Shown here: positions 1 to 8,209 of the stretch, one piece after another | Layout: each line of letters starts with the position of its first letter | Numbering within the stretch: position 1 is the stretch's first letter | Assembly: GCF_029360665.1 (NCBI RefSeq) | Contig: NZ_JARDUB010000001.1 | Location: 124,001 to 188,000, forward strand | Length of the DNA: 64,000 bases | Direction: 5' to 3' | From: Eudoraea chungangensis | GTDB taxonomy: Bacteria > Bacteroidota > Bacteroidia > Flavobacteriales > Flavobacteriaceae | Program-made: the position numbers and the translations under genes | The notes under the pieces: generated by a model | Database searches by the model: none | What the model was told of the DNA's origin: nothing | What the model saw: only the letters and a program-made list of their open reading frames with translations

Positions 1-99
1 GAATTTAAAAAGGCCAAGGAGTACTATAAACGTTTAAGACAAGATGGTTTTGAGGATGAAAATACAGAGCGAATCTGGGAGCAACTAAAAGATTTTTAA
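1..99 (+). CDS. hypothetical protein, C-terminal part only
   Basis: An open frame runs in from the left edge and stops at a TAA at 97-99, giving the last 32 residues of a protein that starts outside the window. The tail is highly charged and ends in WEQLKDF, with the look of an amphipathic helix. Too little is visible to assign a family. It is followed by a 61-bp gap before the next gene on the same strand. Confidence 0.6.
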   Translation, partial: EFKKAKEYYKRLRQDGFEDENTERIWEQLKDF

Positions 100-160
100 A
101 CAAAAGTAAGCATATGTTTATTTCATATATCGTATCACAAAAAATATTAAGACAATTCAT

Positions 161-658
161 ATGAATTTAATCGTAATTAAAGCACTATCTGTATTACTAT
201 TACTAGTTCCCAAGGTATTTCAAGAGTCTAATCGAATAACTAAAGAAGAATTAAACCTTATTACGGGTTCCTGGAAGGGTAGTCTAACCTATTTAGATTA
301 TAGCTCGAATAAACCTTTTAGCATGCCGGCAAATTTAATGGTAAAACAAGGTTCAACTAAGCAGGAACTTATTCTTATGAACGACTACCCTCAGGAACCG
401 AATGCCAATAGTTCTGAAAAAATAAAGGTTTCTAAAAATGGGGAGGCTATCAATGGTTATAAAATAATTAGTAAAATAAAACGCTCCGATGGCAATCTTG
501 AAATAACAACGGAACACAAAGGAAAAAACAACAACAAAAGTGCCCTGATAAGAAATATTTATATCCTGGGTATTAACCATTTAATTATACGGAAAGAAGT
601 TCAATTTAAAGGCTCCATGAATTGGATAAGGAGGAATGAGTTTTCCTATACTCGCTAA
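161..658 (+). CDS. secreted lipocalin-like hypothetical protein
   Basis: 165 residues. Residues 1-21 form a signal peptide with a hydrophobic LLLLV core and a likely cut after VFQ; there is no lipobox cysteine, so the product is probably soluble in the periplasm. The mature part begins with an ITGSWKGSL segment (about residues 34-42), the G-x-W signature typical of lipocalin-like beta barrels, followed by alternating hydrophobic strands. The ligand is unknown. It stands alone between the partial gene and the AlkD-type gene. The exported nature is well supported; the lipocalin fold is an inference from the GxW motif and strand pattern. Confidence 0.6.
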   Translation: MNLIVIKALSVLLLLVPKVFQESNRITKEELNLITGSWKGSLTYLDYSSNKPFSMPANLMVKQGSTKQELILMNDYPQEPNANSSEKIKVSKNGEAINGYKIISKIKRSDGNLEITTEHKGKNNNKSALIRNIYILGINHLIIRKEVQFKGSMNWIRRNEFSYTR

Positions 659-728
659 AAGAAATACCATTAAACACCAACTCCTAAAATGATACTAATT
701 TGCACTATCGTCTTTAATTAAACTATCT

Positions 729-1439
729 ATGAAAGAAGATTTGGTCTCCCAAGTAAAACAGGAACTTTCTAAAAACGCAGAAACTACCACCCAGAATTCC
801 AACCAAAGATTCTTTAAAGAACCTATTCAAAATTATGGAGTTAAAGCGTCTATTGTCCACAAAATTGCTAAATCACATTTAAAAGAACTGAGAGAAAAAA
901 CAAAAGAAGAAGCATTTAATTTGTGTGAAGAATTATGGGAATCTGGGCAGATTGAAGAAACTTTAGTAGCATGTGATTGGTCATATGCCTTGAGAAAGAG
1001 TTATGTGCCGGGCGACTTTAGAACTTTTAATAATTGGCTGGCCCTTTATGTTAACAATTGGGCATCCTGTGATACCTTTTGTAACCATACCATGGGTGCT
1101 TTTATAATGATGTATCCTAAATTCATTACAGAACTCAAGGAGTTTACGCTTTCCAATAATAGGTGGCTCCGAAGGGCTGCAGCCGTTTCCCTGATAGTTC
1201 CGGTTAGAAAAGGTGCATTTCTTCCGGATGTTCTGGAAATTTCTGATAAGCTCATTTACGATCAGGACGATTTGGTACAAAAGGGGTACGGATGGCTATT
1301 AAAAGTAGCTTCTAAAAATCATCAGGAGGTGGTGTTTAACTATATCATGGACAACAAGACTCGTATGCCAAGAACTGCCTTTAGATATGCCATAGAAAAA
1401 ATGCCGACTGAGTTAAAAGAACTTGCTATGCGGAAATAG
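729..1439 (+). CDS. DNA alkylation repair protein (AlkD-type DNA glycosylase)
   Basis: 236 residues, the usual length for AlkD family HEAT-repeat glycosylases, which excise 3-methyl and 7-methyl purines without flipping the base. Positions matching the B. cereus AlkD DNA-contact and catalytic residues can be seen: W111 and D115 in NNWASCD, R148/R149 in RWLRRAAAV, and W189 in KGYGWLLK. Helical HEAT repeats cover most of the chain. No signal peptide is present, so it acts in the cytoplasm on DNA. It is monocistronic, with 70 bp upstream and 123 bp downstream. A near-consensus -7 element (TAATTTG) lies about 30 bp before the ATG. Family assignment is firm; the preferred lesion is not known. Confidence 0.85.
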   Translation: MKEDLVSQVKQELSKNAETTTQNSNQRFFKEPIQNYGVKASIVHKIAKSHLKELREKTKEEAFNLCEELWESGQIEETLVACDWSYALRKSYVPGDFRTFNNWLALYVNNWASCDTFCNHTMGAFIMMYPKFITELKEFTLSNNRWLRRAAAVSLIVPVRKGAFLPDVLEISDKLIYDQDDLVQKGYGWLLKVASKNHQEVVFNYIMDNKTRMPRTAFRYAIEKMPTELKELAMRK

Positions 1440-1562
1440 GCGGAAATTCTTCTTGACAATGAGGAAGAAAAGGAGGTAATAATACCCAATGCCCCAATTT
1501 TAGCAGTCGAAAATTATTACATTTAGAATATGTAAAGACTTTAATATCACCTAGCCATTATT

Positions 1563-2987
1563 ATGAAAACATTTAAAACCATTGCCTTGATTGCTGCTTT
1601 TTTAACTGTACACCATAGCATTTCATCTCAAAACATAGCTGCTAATTTACAAGATTTTATAGGATTAAATGATTCTATCGTTGCCATCACCAATATTACC
1701 CTCATTGATGGTACGGGAAGCCCCCTCAAAAGAAATCAGGACATCGTCTTTACCAATAACAACATCCGGTCTATTGGTAATACCGGAGAAATAAGCATTC
1801 CTGCAAATGCCACCCTCATTGACGGCACTGACAAAACCCTGATTCCCGGTTTTATTATGATGCATGAACATTTATTCTATGCCAAACCTACCGAAAACAG
1901 GTACAAGGCCGTACATATGCCCTTTACTTTTCCAAGAATGTATTTAGCCGGGGGAGTAACGACCATGAGAACTGCAGGAAGTATAGAAGCTAATACCGAC
2001 TTAAATGTAAAAATGCTTATCCAGGAAGGAAAGATGATAGGACCTAAAATAGATGTATCCACTCCACATATAGAACATGAAGGTTTTATACCACAGCTTC
2101 AGTCTCTTTATGGAAATGAAAACATAGAAGACTGGCTTAACTATTGGTTTAAAAAAGGCGTGACATCGGTTAAAGTATATAATCATATCAGTAAAGAGGA
2201 GTTAAAGGAAATAATTCGGGTCTCGCATAAAAACAAGATCAAGGTAACAGGACACCTGTGTTCTATAACCTATCGTGAAGCTGCCGAATTAGGTATCGAC
2301 AATTTGGAACACAGTTTTCTTGCTGCTACCGATTTTGTAAAAAATAAGCCTGAAAATGAATGTGTACTAGACTATAGCTCTCTTTTAAAGTTAGATGATA
2401 ATGATCCTAAGCTAATGGAACTAATGAAGTCTTTAATCGATAGAGAGGTAACCCTTACCTATACCCCAACCGTATTTGAGCCATTTACCAATAGAGAAGT
2501 GATTCCTGGAGGCGGTATAAAATCGCTCGCACCAAGTTTGAAAAAGCATTTACAAGGCATCTATGATAATCAAATTAATACTAAAGCCGATTCAACGAGT
2601 TTGGTTCAGTTTAAAAAAGAAATGACAAGAATTAGAAAGTTCCACGCTTTAGGAGGTAAGCTAACTGTCGGCACAGATCCCACAGGTTCCGGAAAAACAA
2701 TTGCAGGATACGCCAACCAAAGAGCCTTTGAATTGTTAATTGAAACAGGTTTTGCTCTGGAAGAAGCTGTTAAAATTGCAAGCTCTAACGGCGCAGATTA
2801 TTTAGGAATATCAGAAGACACAGGAACTATTGAAGTAGGAAAAAAGGTCGACTTAGTTCTTATAAACGGGGATTTATCCAAAGACATTTCGTCTATACGA
2901 AAAATGGAACTGGTTTTTAAAGATGGTGTTGGCTATGACTCTCCTAAAATCTTTTCTTCTGTGGAAGGAAAAGTTGGTCTGTATTAG
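1563..2987 (+). CDS. exported amidohydrolase family protein
   Basis: 474 residues with an N-terminal signal peptide ending near HSISSQ (residues 1-23). It is a metal-dependent amidohydrolase: the metal-binding HxH is H101/H103 in PGFIMMHEHLF, further ligand candidates are the histidines in KVTGHLCS and DNLEHSF, and the catalytic Asp lies in VGTDPTG. The composite beta domain is closed by the C-terminal VDLVLINGDL segment, typical of imidazolonepropionase/prolidase-like members. The substrate cannot be read from the sequence; a periplasmic amide or peptide is likely. A SnoaL-like gene follows 48 bp downstream on the same strand, so they may be co-transcribed. Confidence 0.8.
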   Translation: MKTFKTIALIAAFLTVHHSISSQNIAANLQDFIGLNDSIVAITNITLIDGTGSPLKRNQDIVFTNNNIRSIGNTGEISIPANATLIDGTDKTLIPGFIMMHEHLFYAKPTENRYKAVHMPFTFPRMYLAGGVTTMRTAGSIEANTDLNVKMLIQEGKMIGPKIDVSTPHIEHEGFIPQLQSLYGNENIEDWLNYWFKKGVTSVKVYNHISKEELKEIIRVSHKNKIKVTGHLCSITYREAAELGIDNLEHSFLAATDFVKNKPENECVLDYSSLLKLDDNDPKLMELMKSLIDREVTLTYTPTVFEPFTNREVIPGGGIKSLAPSLKKHLQGIYDNQINTKADSTSLVQFKKEMTRIRKFHALGGKLTVGTDPTGSGKTIAGYANQRAFELLIETGFALEEAVKIASSNGADYLGISEDTGTIEVGKKVDLVLINGDLSKDISSIRKMELVFKDGVGYDSPKIFSSVEGKVGLY

Positions 2988-3035
2988 ATTCTATTTCGTC
3001 CTAGTAAAAAAATATCGTTAGAAAAATATGAGTTT

Positions 3036-3410
3036 ATGAAGGAAATCATGAAAAACAATGCCATTGCGTTTTACAAAATGGCCTATGAAGGTAATCCTAA
3101 AAAAGCATGCAAACTATATCTTGGTTCTGAATACATTCAGCATAACGCTGAGGTAGCAGATGGTGTGGAAGGTTTTATCGATTATTTTGAACGTATGCAG
3201 GTTGAATACCCCAATAAATCTATTGAATTTGTGAGGGTTATCTCTGAAGGGGATCTGGTAGCCTTACACACGCATCAAACCTGGCCGGATAATGATGAAT
3301 ACGTAACCATGGACTTTTTTAGATTTAATGAAAACGGAAAAATAGTAGAGCATTGGGATGCCATTCAACAAATTCCTAAAACTTCAAAGAACAATAACAC
3401 TATGTATTAA
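3036..3410 (+). CDS. SnoaL-like / NTF2-fold protein
   Basis: 124 residues, no signal peptide, about the normal size for SnoaL-like polyketide-cyclase or NTF2-fold proteins. The N-terminal helix, the YIQHNAEVADG segment and the C-terminal GKIVEHWDAIQQIP strand match the family pattern; such proteins bind small hydrophobic ligands or act as isomerases and hydrolases. An alternative start at the second Met (3051) is possible. The last 75 bp (3336-3410) recur with 5 mismatches at 12014-12088 as a broken gene end, which makes this gene the left boundary of the 8.6-kb cassette downstream. Confidence 0.75.
   Translation: MKEIMKNNAIAFYKMAYEGNPKKACKLYLGSEYIQHNAEVADGVEGFIDYFERMQVEYPNKSIEFVRVISEGDLVALHTHQTWPDNDEYVTMDFFRFNENGKIVEHWDAIQQIPKTSKNNNTMY
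3336..3410 (+). repeat. left copy of 75-bp direct repeat (3' end of SnoaL-like gene)
   Basis: The 25 final codons including the stop match 12014-12088 at 70 of 75 positions. The similarity ends exactly at the stop codon on the right and fades quickly on the left. Together the two copies bracket the regulator/amidohydrolase/porin cassette. Confidence 0.85.
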
Positions 3411-3436
3411 TAAATCTATTAAGGCAAAGTAAAAAT

Positions 3437-3444
3437 TATCTTTG
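3437..3444 (+). promoter_or_regulatory. candidate -7 promoter element (TATCTTTG)
   Basis: TATCTTTG fits the flavobacterial TAnnTTTG -7 consensus and lies 92 bp upstream of the LuxR/MalT-type regulator start, just inside the left repeat. No convincing -33 element is seen, so this is tentative. Confidence 0.4.
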
Positions 3445-3536
3445 ATTAAAAAAGTTAAAATACCAGTTGGAGACGAAAGAAGACCTTCTTAACTTTAATA
3501 GCTTAACATCCTTAAAAACTCCTCGTAAATATTCTG

Positions 3537-6188
3537 ATGGCACAAGACATTATTCCAAGGCATAGAATTTTTGACTCTCTAAAAGTTAACAATGATTTTA
3601 AGGTCATAACAGCAATAGCTCCAGGCGGCTATGGTAAAAGTATTGTAATAAAGTCATGGCTAAACCATGAAAAATCTAAATACTTTTGGTTAGATCTAAA
3701 CAAAAGAAATAGTGATACAAACTTATTTCTACAAGCTGTTCTAAAACAACTAGAAAGACTTATTCCAAACGATAGACCCAAAACTTTTGAACTACTTCGG
3801 AATGTCAATGAACAGGCTCCTTATATAATAGTGGAAACATTAATTGATGACTTAAATAAAATAAAGGAAGAATTATTTATTGTCTTCGATAACTACCAAG
3901 TGATTAATAACCCCATAATCCATAAGATTGTTCATGGGGTTATTAATTATTCCAATGAGAATATCAAAATAATTCTTATAAGCAGAAATCAACCTCCAAT
4001 TAATCTGACCAAACTAAAAATAAACTTTAAGGTAAAAGAGCTTTCCATGGCAAACTTAAAGTTCGACCTGTTAGAACTCAAATACTTAGTCCAAAAACTA
4101 AATTTAAATGAGATTAGTGATGGGGACTTAGGGCAATTGATAAATCTAACTGAAGGCTGGATTATTGCTTTGCGTGTTGCGTGCAATCAAATCTTAAACC
4201 AACATAGCATTACTGAAGTCATAAAGAATCTAAACAATAATTCAGTAAAATATTTTGATTTCTTTCTTAGGGATATTTTTCAAAGGCAAGATCCATATAT
4301 TCAAAAATACCTAGTATTATCTTCATTCCTCAACCAATTTACTGCCGAATTAATTAATTCTTGTATTCAGTTAGACACTATTGAAGTTAAGAACTTTTTC
4401 AAAAGAAAGAATTTTTTGAATCATTTACTAGACGACAGTTTGTTTTTGATTAACATCGATAATACTAATGAATGGTTCAGATTTCATCATCTATTTCAGG
4501 ACTACCTCCAAAGACAACATTACAATACCATAGCGGATAAGGATCTGGAAAATTTTATCCGAATCGTCTCTTATAAATTAAGTCGCACTAATAGAGTTGA
4601 AGAGGCAATAGAATATGCTTTGTCTGTAAATAACACAGAAATAGCAATTGACATATATTGTCAACATAAGGCAGACATCATAAATAAAGAAGAATTTAAT
4701 AGACTTGCCTACATTTTATCCTTATTTCCCAATGTTATTATTGAAGCCAATGTAGAACTACTCTTAGCAAGAGCTTTATTGGCAGATTGTAGAAGAAATT
4801 ACGTTGATCTGGAAAACGATTTGGCTTTAGCCAAAGTATTAATGGATAAGGAGAATGATTATACCAAAATTGGAGACTATTATAGTCTAATTTCCTTTAA
4901 ATATTATATGGAAGGTAAGGTTAATAAATCTTATGAATTTTCATCCAAAGCGTTACAAAAACTTTTCGACACTCACGGATATATAAAAGATTATGCTGTT
5001 GGCACACATGCTATTGCTATCTTCTCCCTAAAAAATGCAGACCATAGTTCAGAATTTTTAGATAAAAAACTAGAAAAAATAACAACTTATAATGAATTAG
5101 GTCGAATAAGGCTATTATCTGCAAAATCCAATATTCTAGCCATGGAGTCAGATTTAGAATCTTGCATAAAAAACGCATTGGCCTTCTTACGTATTAGCAA
5201 GAAGCAAGGACTCTTGATGAGCTGGACTATTGCGAGCTATTTTCTTGGCATGGCTTATTATCAAACGAATCAACTAGAAAAGGCAATACAGGCTTTGGAA
5301 CCATTGATTAACTCTAAATACTATGGAAGACCATTTTGGAATTTTAACATCTATTTTATTTATTTGAAAACCTTGCTGCATTTGCATAAAAATGAGGAAT
5401 TTAAGGCTTGCCTTGTACAATTTGACAACTTGGTGGTAAATTCAAAAGATGCAAAACATACCCAGTTTCTTAAATTTGTTAAAAGTGAAATAGCACTACT
5501 TAACAATGATGTTTTAGCAGCTAAAAGATTCTATCGAAATAGCGATTTAGCTCCATTTCCAATTATATTTTTTTCATTTTTTCCGCAATTGACCAACATA
5601 AAAATAATGCTTCACTCAACACTTCCGGAAGACATTGAACAAGCAGGAGAATGCTTAAGAGAATTATGTGTGGTTGCTAAAAAGCGTAATAATAATTTAT
5701 TGCTTATCCAATGCCTAGCCCTTGAGGCAGTTTACTTCGAAAAAACTAATGCAAAACAAGAATCCATAGCTTCTCTGAGCAATTCAATTATTTTAAATAA
5801 AAACGGGATTAATATAAGACTGTATTTGGACTTGGGTCTCCTAATAGAGCCATGCTTTGAACTTTTAAATGAGGCATCCAACAAAAATACCATTGTAGAT
5901 AAAGTATCGCACATGTATTGGGAAGGTCGATGGAATAAAAAAACCATACTTCATAAGGACAATATGCAGGGAAAGAAACTATTAATTGATAAGCCTATTT
6001 CTAAACGAGAATTGGAGATTATTGGATTAATAGCTCAAGGTTCTACAAATAATGAAATAGGAAAAAAGCTTTTTATTTCCGAGGAAACAGTAAAAAAACA
6101 TCTTTCGAAGGTATATCAAAAACTCAAAGTTAAGAATAGAATTGGGGCAGTCATTGAGGCGAAAAAACTAAAGCTAATAAAAGACTAA
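3537..6188 (+). CDS. MalT-type LuxR-family transcriptional regulator
   Basis: 883 residues, close to E. coli MalT (about 900). It has a STAND-type ATPase at the N-terminus with Walker A APGGYGKS (residues 28-35) and a Walker B-like LFIVFDN. A winged-helix region and a long helical TPR-like sensor section (about 350-780) follow. A LuxR-type HTH occupies about residues 816-883, with ISKRELEIIGLIAQG and EIGKKLFISEETVKKHLSKV. Regulators of this class multimerise with ATP when an inducer binds the TPR region, and then activate nearby operons. The gene is visibly AT-richer than its neighbours. It reads toward the amidohydrolase/porin operon 381 bp downstream, its most likely target. Confidence 0.88.
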   Translation: MAQDIIPRHRIFDSLKVNNDFKVITAIAPGGYGKSIVIKSWLNHEKSKYFWLDLNKRNSDTNLFLQAVLKQLERLIPNDRPKTFELLRNVNEQAPYIIVETLIDDLNKIKEELFIVFDNYQVINNPIIHKIVHGVINYSNENIKIILISRNQPPINLTKLKINFKVKELSMANLKFDLLELKYLVQKLNLNEISDGDLGQLINLTEGWIIALRVACNQILNQHSITEVIKNLNNNSVKYFDFFLRDIFQRQDPYIQKYLVLSSFLNQFTAELINSCIQLDTIEVKNFFKRKNFLNHLLDDSLFLINIDNTNEWFRFHHLFQDYLQRQHYNTIADKDLENFIRIVSYKLSRTNRVEEAIEYALSVNNTEIAIDIYCQHKADIINKEEFNRLAYILSLFPNVIIEANVELLLARALLADCRRNYVDLENDLALAKVLMDKENDYTKIGDYYSLISFKYYMEGKVNKSYEFSSKALQKLFDTHGYIKDYAVGTHAIAIFSLKNADHSSEFLDKKLEKITTYNELGRIRLLSAKSNILAMESDLESCIKNALAFLRISKKQGLLMSWTIASYFLGMAYYQTNQLEKAIQALEPLINSKYYGRPFWNFNIYFIYLKTLLHLHKNEEFKACLVQFDNLVVNSKDAKHTQFLKFVKSEIALLNNDVLAAKRFYRNSDLAPFPIIFFSFFPQLTNIKIMLHSTLPEDIEQAGECLRELCVVAKKRNNNLLLIQCLALEAVYFEKTNAKQESIASLSNSIILNKNGINIRLYLDLGLLIEPCFELLNEASNKNTIVDKVSHMYWEGRWNKKTILHKDNMQGKKLLIDKPISKRELEIIGLIAQGSTNNEIGKKLFISEETVKKHLSKVYQKLKVKNRIGAVIEAKKLKLIKD

Positions 6189-6569
6189 TCAGGAAAGCTA
6201 GATCTCAAGCTTCAAAAATGAAGGGTAAATTTCAAAAAATACAACTTTAGTGCTATTGTATACCACCAAGCTTTTAATGACTTTTATAAAAAATTGTAAA
6301 TTTCATAGCATTGATTTTGTAAAAGACTTCTGTTTTGATTTGGAGCTGACGGTCCAGTCAAAATATTGATTAAAATTCTCCCCCAGATAAGTCTATTTCA
6401 AACTATAATTCGCAATATTTTTCAATTTCTTTTTGAACTATAGATGAGACAATATAAAAAACATCTTAATCAAAATTAATTGAAGATACTTCACTGGGAA
6501 TATTAAGATGCTATAAAAACTAATCTAGTAATAGCAACACAAATAAAATATAATTCAAAACTTAAAAAA
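6189..6569. promoter_or_regulatory. 381-bp AT-rich regulatory gap before the amidohydrolase/porin operon
   Basis: No ORF of note. It holds a 9-bp inverted repeat (CATCTTAAT at 6462-6470, ATTAAGATG at 6502-6510) that encloses a smaller GAAG-ATA-CTTC dyad at 6482-6492, about 60-110 bp before the operon start. These could be regulator-binding or attenuation elements. No clear TAnnTTTG promoter was found. The functional reading is an inference from position only. Confidence 0.35.
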
Positions 6570-8174
6570 ATGAAAAGAATTCAAGCCTTCTGCCTTCTTT
6601 TAGGATTTATTATTATAACAGGGTGTAATTTAGAAACAAAAAAAGAAGAAAATCAGTCTAAAGATGTTTCCCTTTCTGCCGACACGGAATTTGATGTGGT
6701 AATATTAAACGGTAGGGTTATGGACCCTGAAACCAATTTTGATGGCATTAGAAATGTTGGGATTAAAGACGGTAAAATAGGGCTAATAACGGAAAAAGAA
6801 ATTTCTGGTAAGGAAAGTATAGATGCTTCAGGGCATGTGGTGTCTCCTGGTTTTATTGATTTTCATACGCATGCCTCCAATATTCCATTTGGACAGCGTT
6901 TGCATTTAAGAGATGGGGTGACTACTCCATTAGAATTAGAAGTAGGTGCTTATCCCTTGGATGCTTACTACAAAAGACTTGAGGGTAAATCCTATACAAA
7001 CTATGGTGCAACAATTGGGTTGGGCGGAATTCGTGAAAAAGTATCAAATCCAGATTACAATTCGACTTCGGGAAATTTGGTAACAGACCTTTTCAATGTG
7101 AATGAACATTCATTGGCCACGTTAGGGATTACCACTTTTCAAGCTTCTCCAGAGCAAATAGAGGTTATAGCTCAAAATGTCGAAGAAGGAATAAATCGCG
7201 GTGCATTGGGCATTGGTGTGCCCGTAGGTTACATGTCTACAGGGGCAACAACAGACGAAATGATTGATATGCAACGTTTAGCTGGAAAATACAAGTTATC
7301 CACGTTTCTTCACGGGCGTTTCTCGAGTCAAAAACCACCAACTTCAGGGATATTTGGCTTTCAAGAATTATTAGGACCTGCTGGTATTTATGGAGGCGGG
7401 ATTTATATTCATCACTTGCACCAACAGGCACTTAATCAAACACCAGAGGCATTAAAAATGATTGAAGATGCAAGAGCATCAGGGACAAAAATCATTGCAG
7501 AAATCTATCCGTATTACCAAGGTGCAACTATTGTAGGGGCAGATTATTTAGTTCCAGAAAATTATGGCCCAAATATGGGACGTAGCTATGAAGATATTAT
7601 AGAAGTAGCAACAATGAAGCCTTTAACCAAAGAGCGTTATGAGGAATTGGTGAAAACAAATCCCGCAGCTTCCGTAATTTTTGGAGGGATTTCAGAAGAC
7701 GGCCTTATGTCTGCTATGGCCGATCCTACCACCATTATTGGTAGTGATGGCATGCCTCTTACTATAAGCGCCACCGGAGAAATGGCTGTAGACTTTAATA
7801 TACCATTTGATGGGGTTCAGGGGCATCCTCGTGGTGCAGGATCACATGCAAAAGTACTTCGATTAGTAAGGGAGAATCAGCTTATGCCCCTAATGTTGGC
7901 AATAGAAAAAATGACTATCATGCAAGCCAAATATCTAGAAGAAAACGGGGTGCCTGCCATGGCCAGGAAAGGACGCCTACAAATTGGTAAGGATGCCGAT
8001 ATAACTATTTTTGATCCCGCTACTGTTAAAGATAATGCCACAATGGTAAAGGCAGGCTTGCCTTCCACGGGTATTCCTTATGTGTTGGTTAATGGAACCA
8101 TTGCAGTAAAGGATTCTAAAGTCTTAGAAAATGTGCATGCAGGACAACCGATTAGAAATCCAATAAAAGAATAA
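6570..8174 (+). CDS. lipoprotein N-acyl-D-amino-acid deacylase-like amidohydrolase
   Basis: 534 residues. A lipoprotein signal peptide ends in IITGC with Cys19 as the lipid anchor. The rest is an amidohydrolase of the D-aminoacylase group: N-terminal FDVVILNGRVMDPET, metal HxH at H99/H101 (GFIDFHTH), H248 in TFLHGRF, the YIHHLHQQ cluster at about 279-286, catalytic Asp393 in IIGSDG, the GHPRGAG loop and a C-terminal GKDADITIFDP strand. The Cys metal ligand of classical D-aminoacylases (GNCG motif) is absent; LELEVG with E122/E124 stands there instead. It is the first gene of a tight operon with a secreted paralogue, a porin and an HdeD-like protein. It probably hydrolyses an N-acyl or cyclic amide outside the cytoplasm; the substrate is unknown. 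Confidence 0.82.
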   Translation: MKRIQAFCLLLGFIIITGCNLETKKEENQSKDVSLSADTEFDVVILNGRVMDPETNFDGIRNVGIKDGKIGLITEKEISGKESIDASGHVVSPGFIDFHTHASNIPFGQRLHLRDGVTTPLELEVGAYPLDAYYKRLEGKSYTNYGATIGLGGIREKVSNPDYNSTSGNLVTDLFNVNEHSLATLGITTFQASPEQIEVIAQNVEEGINRGALGIGVPVGYMSTGATTDEMIDMQRLAGKYKLSTFLHGRFSSQKPPTSGIFGFQELLGPAGIYGGGIYIHHLHQQALNQTPEALKMIEDARASGTKIIAEIYPYYQGATIVGADYLVPENYGPNMGRSYEDIIEVATMKPLTKERYEELVKTNPAASVIFGGISEDGLMSAMADPTTIIGSDGMPLTISATGEMAVDFNIPFDGVQGHPRGAGSHAKVLRLVRENQLMPLMLAIEKMTIMQAKYLEENGVPAMARKGRLQIGKDADITIFDPATVKDNATMVKAGLPSTGIPYVLVNGTIAVKDSKVLENVHAGQPIRNPIKE

Positions 8175-8209
8175 GTCGTTTTAAAAAAAATTAACACAAA
8201 ATACATATT

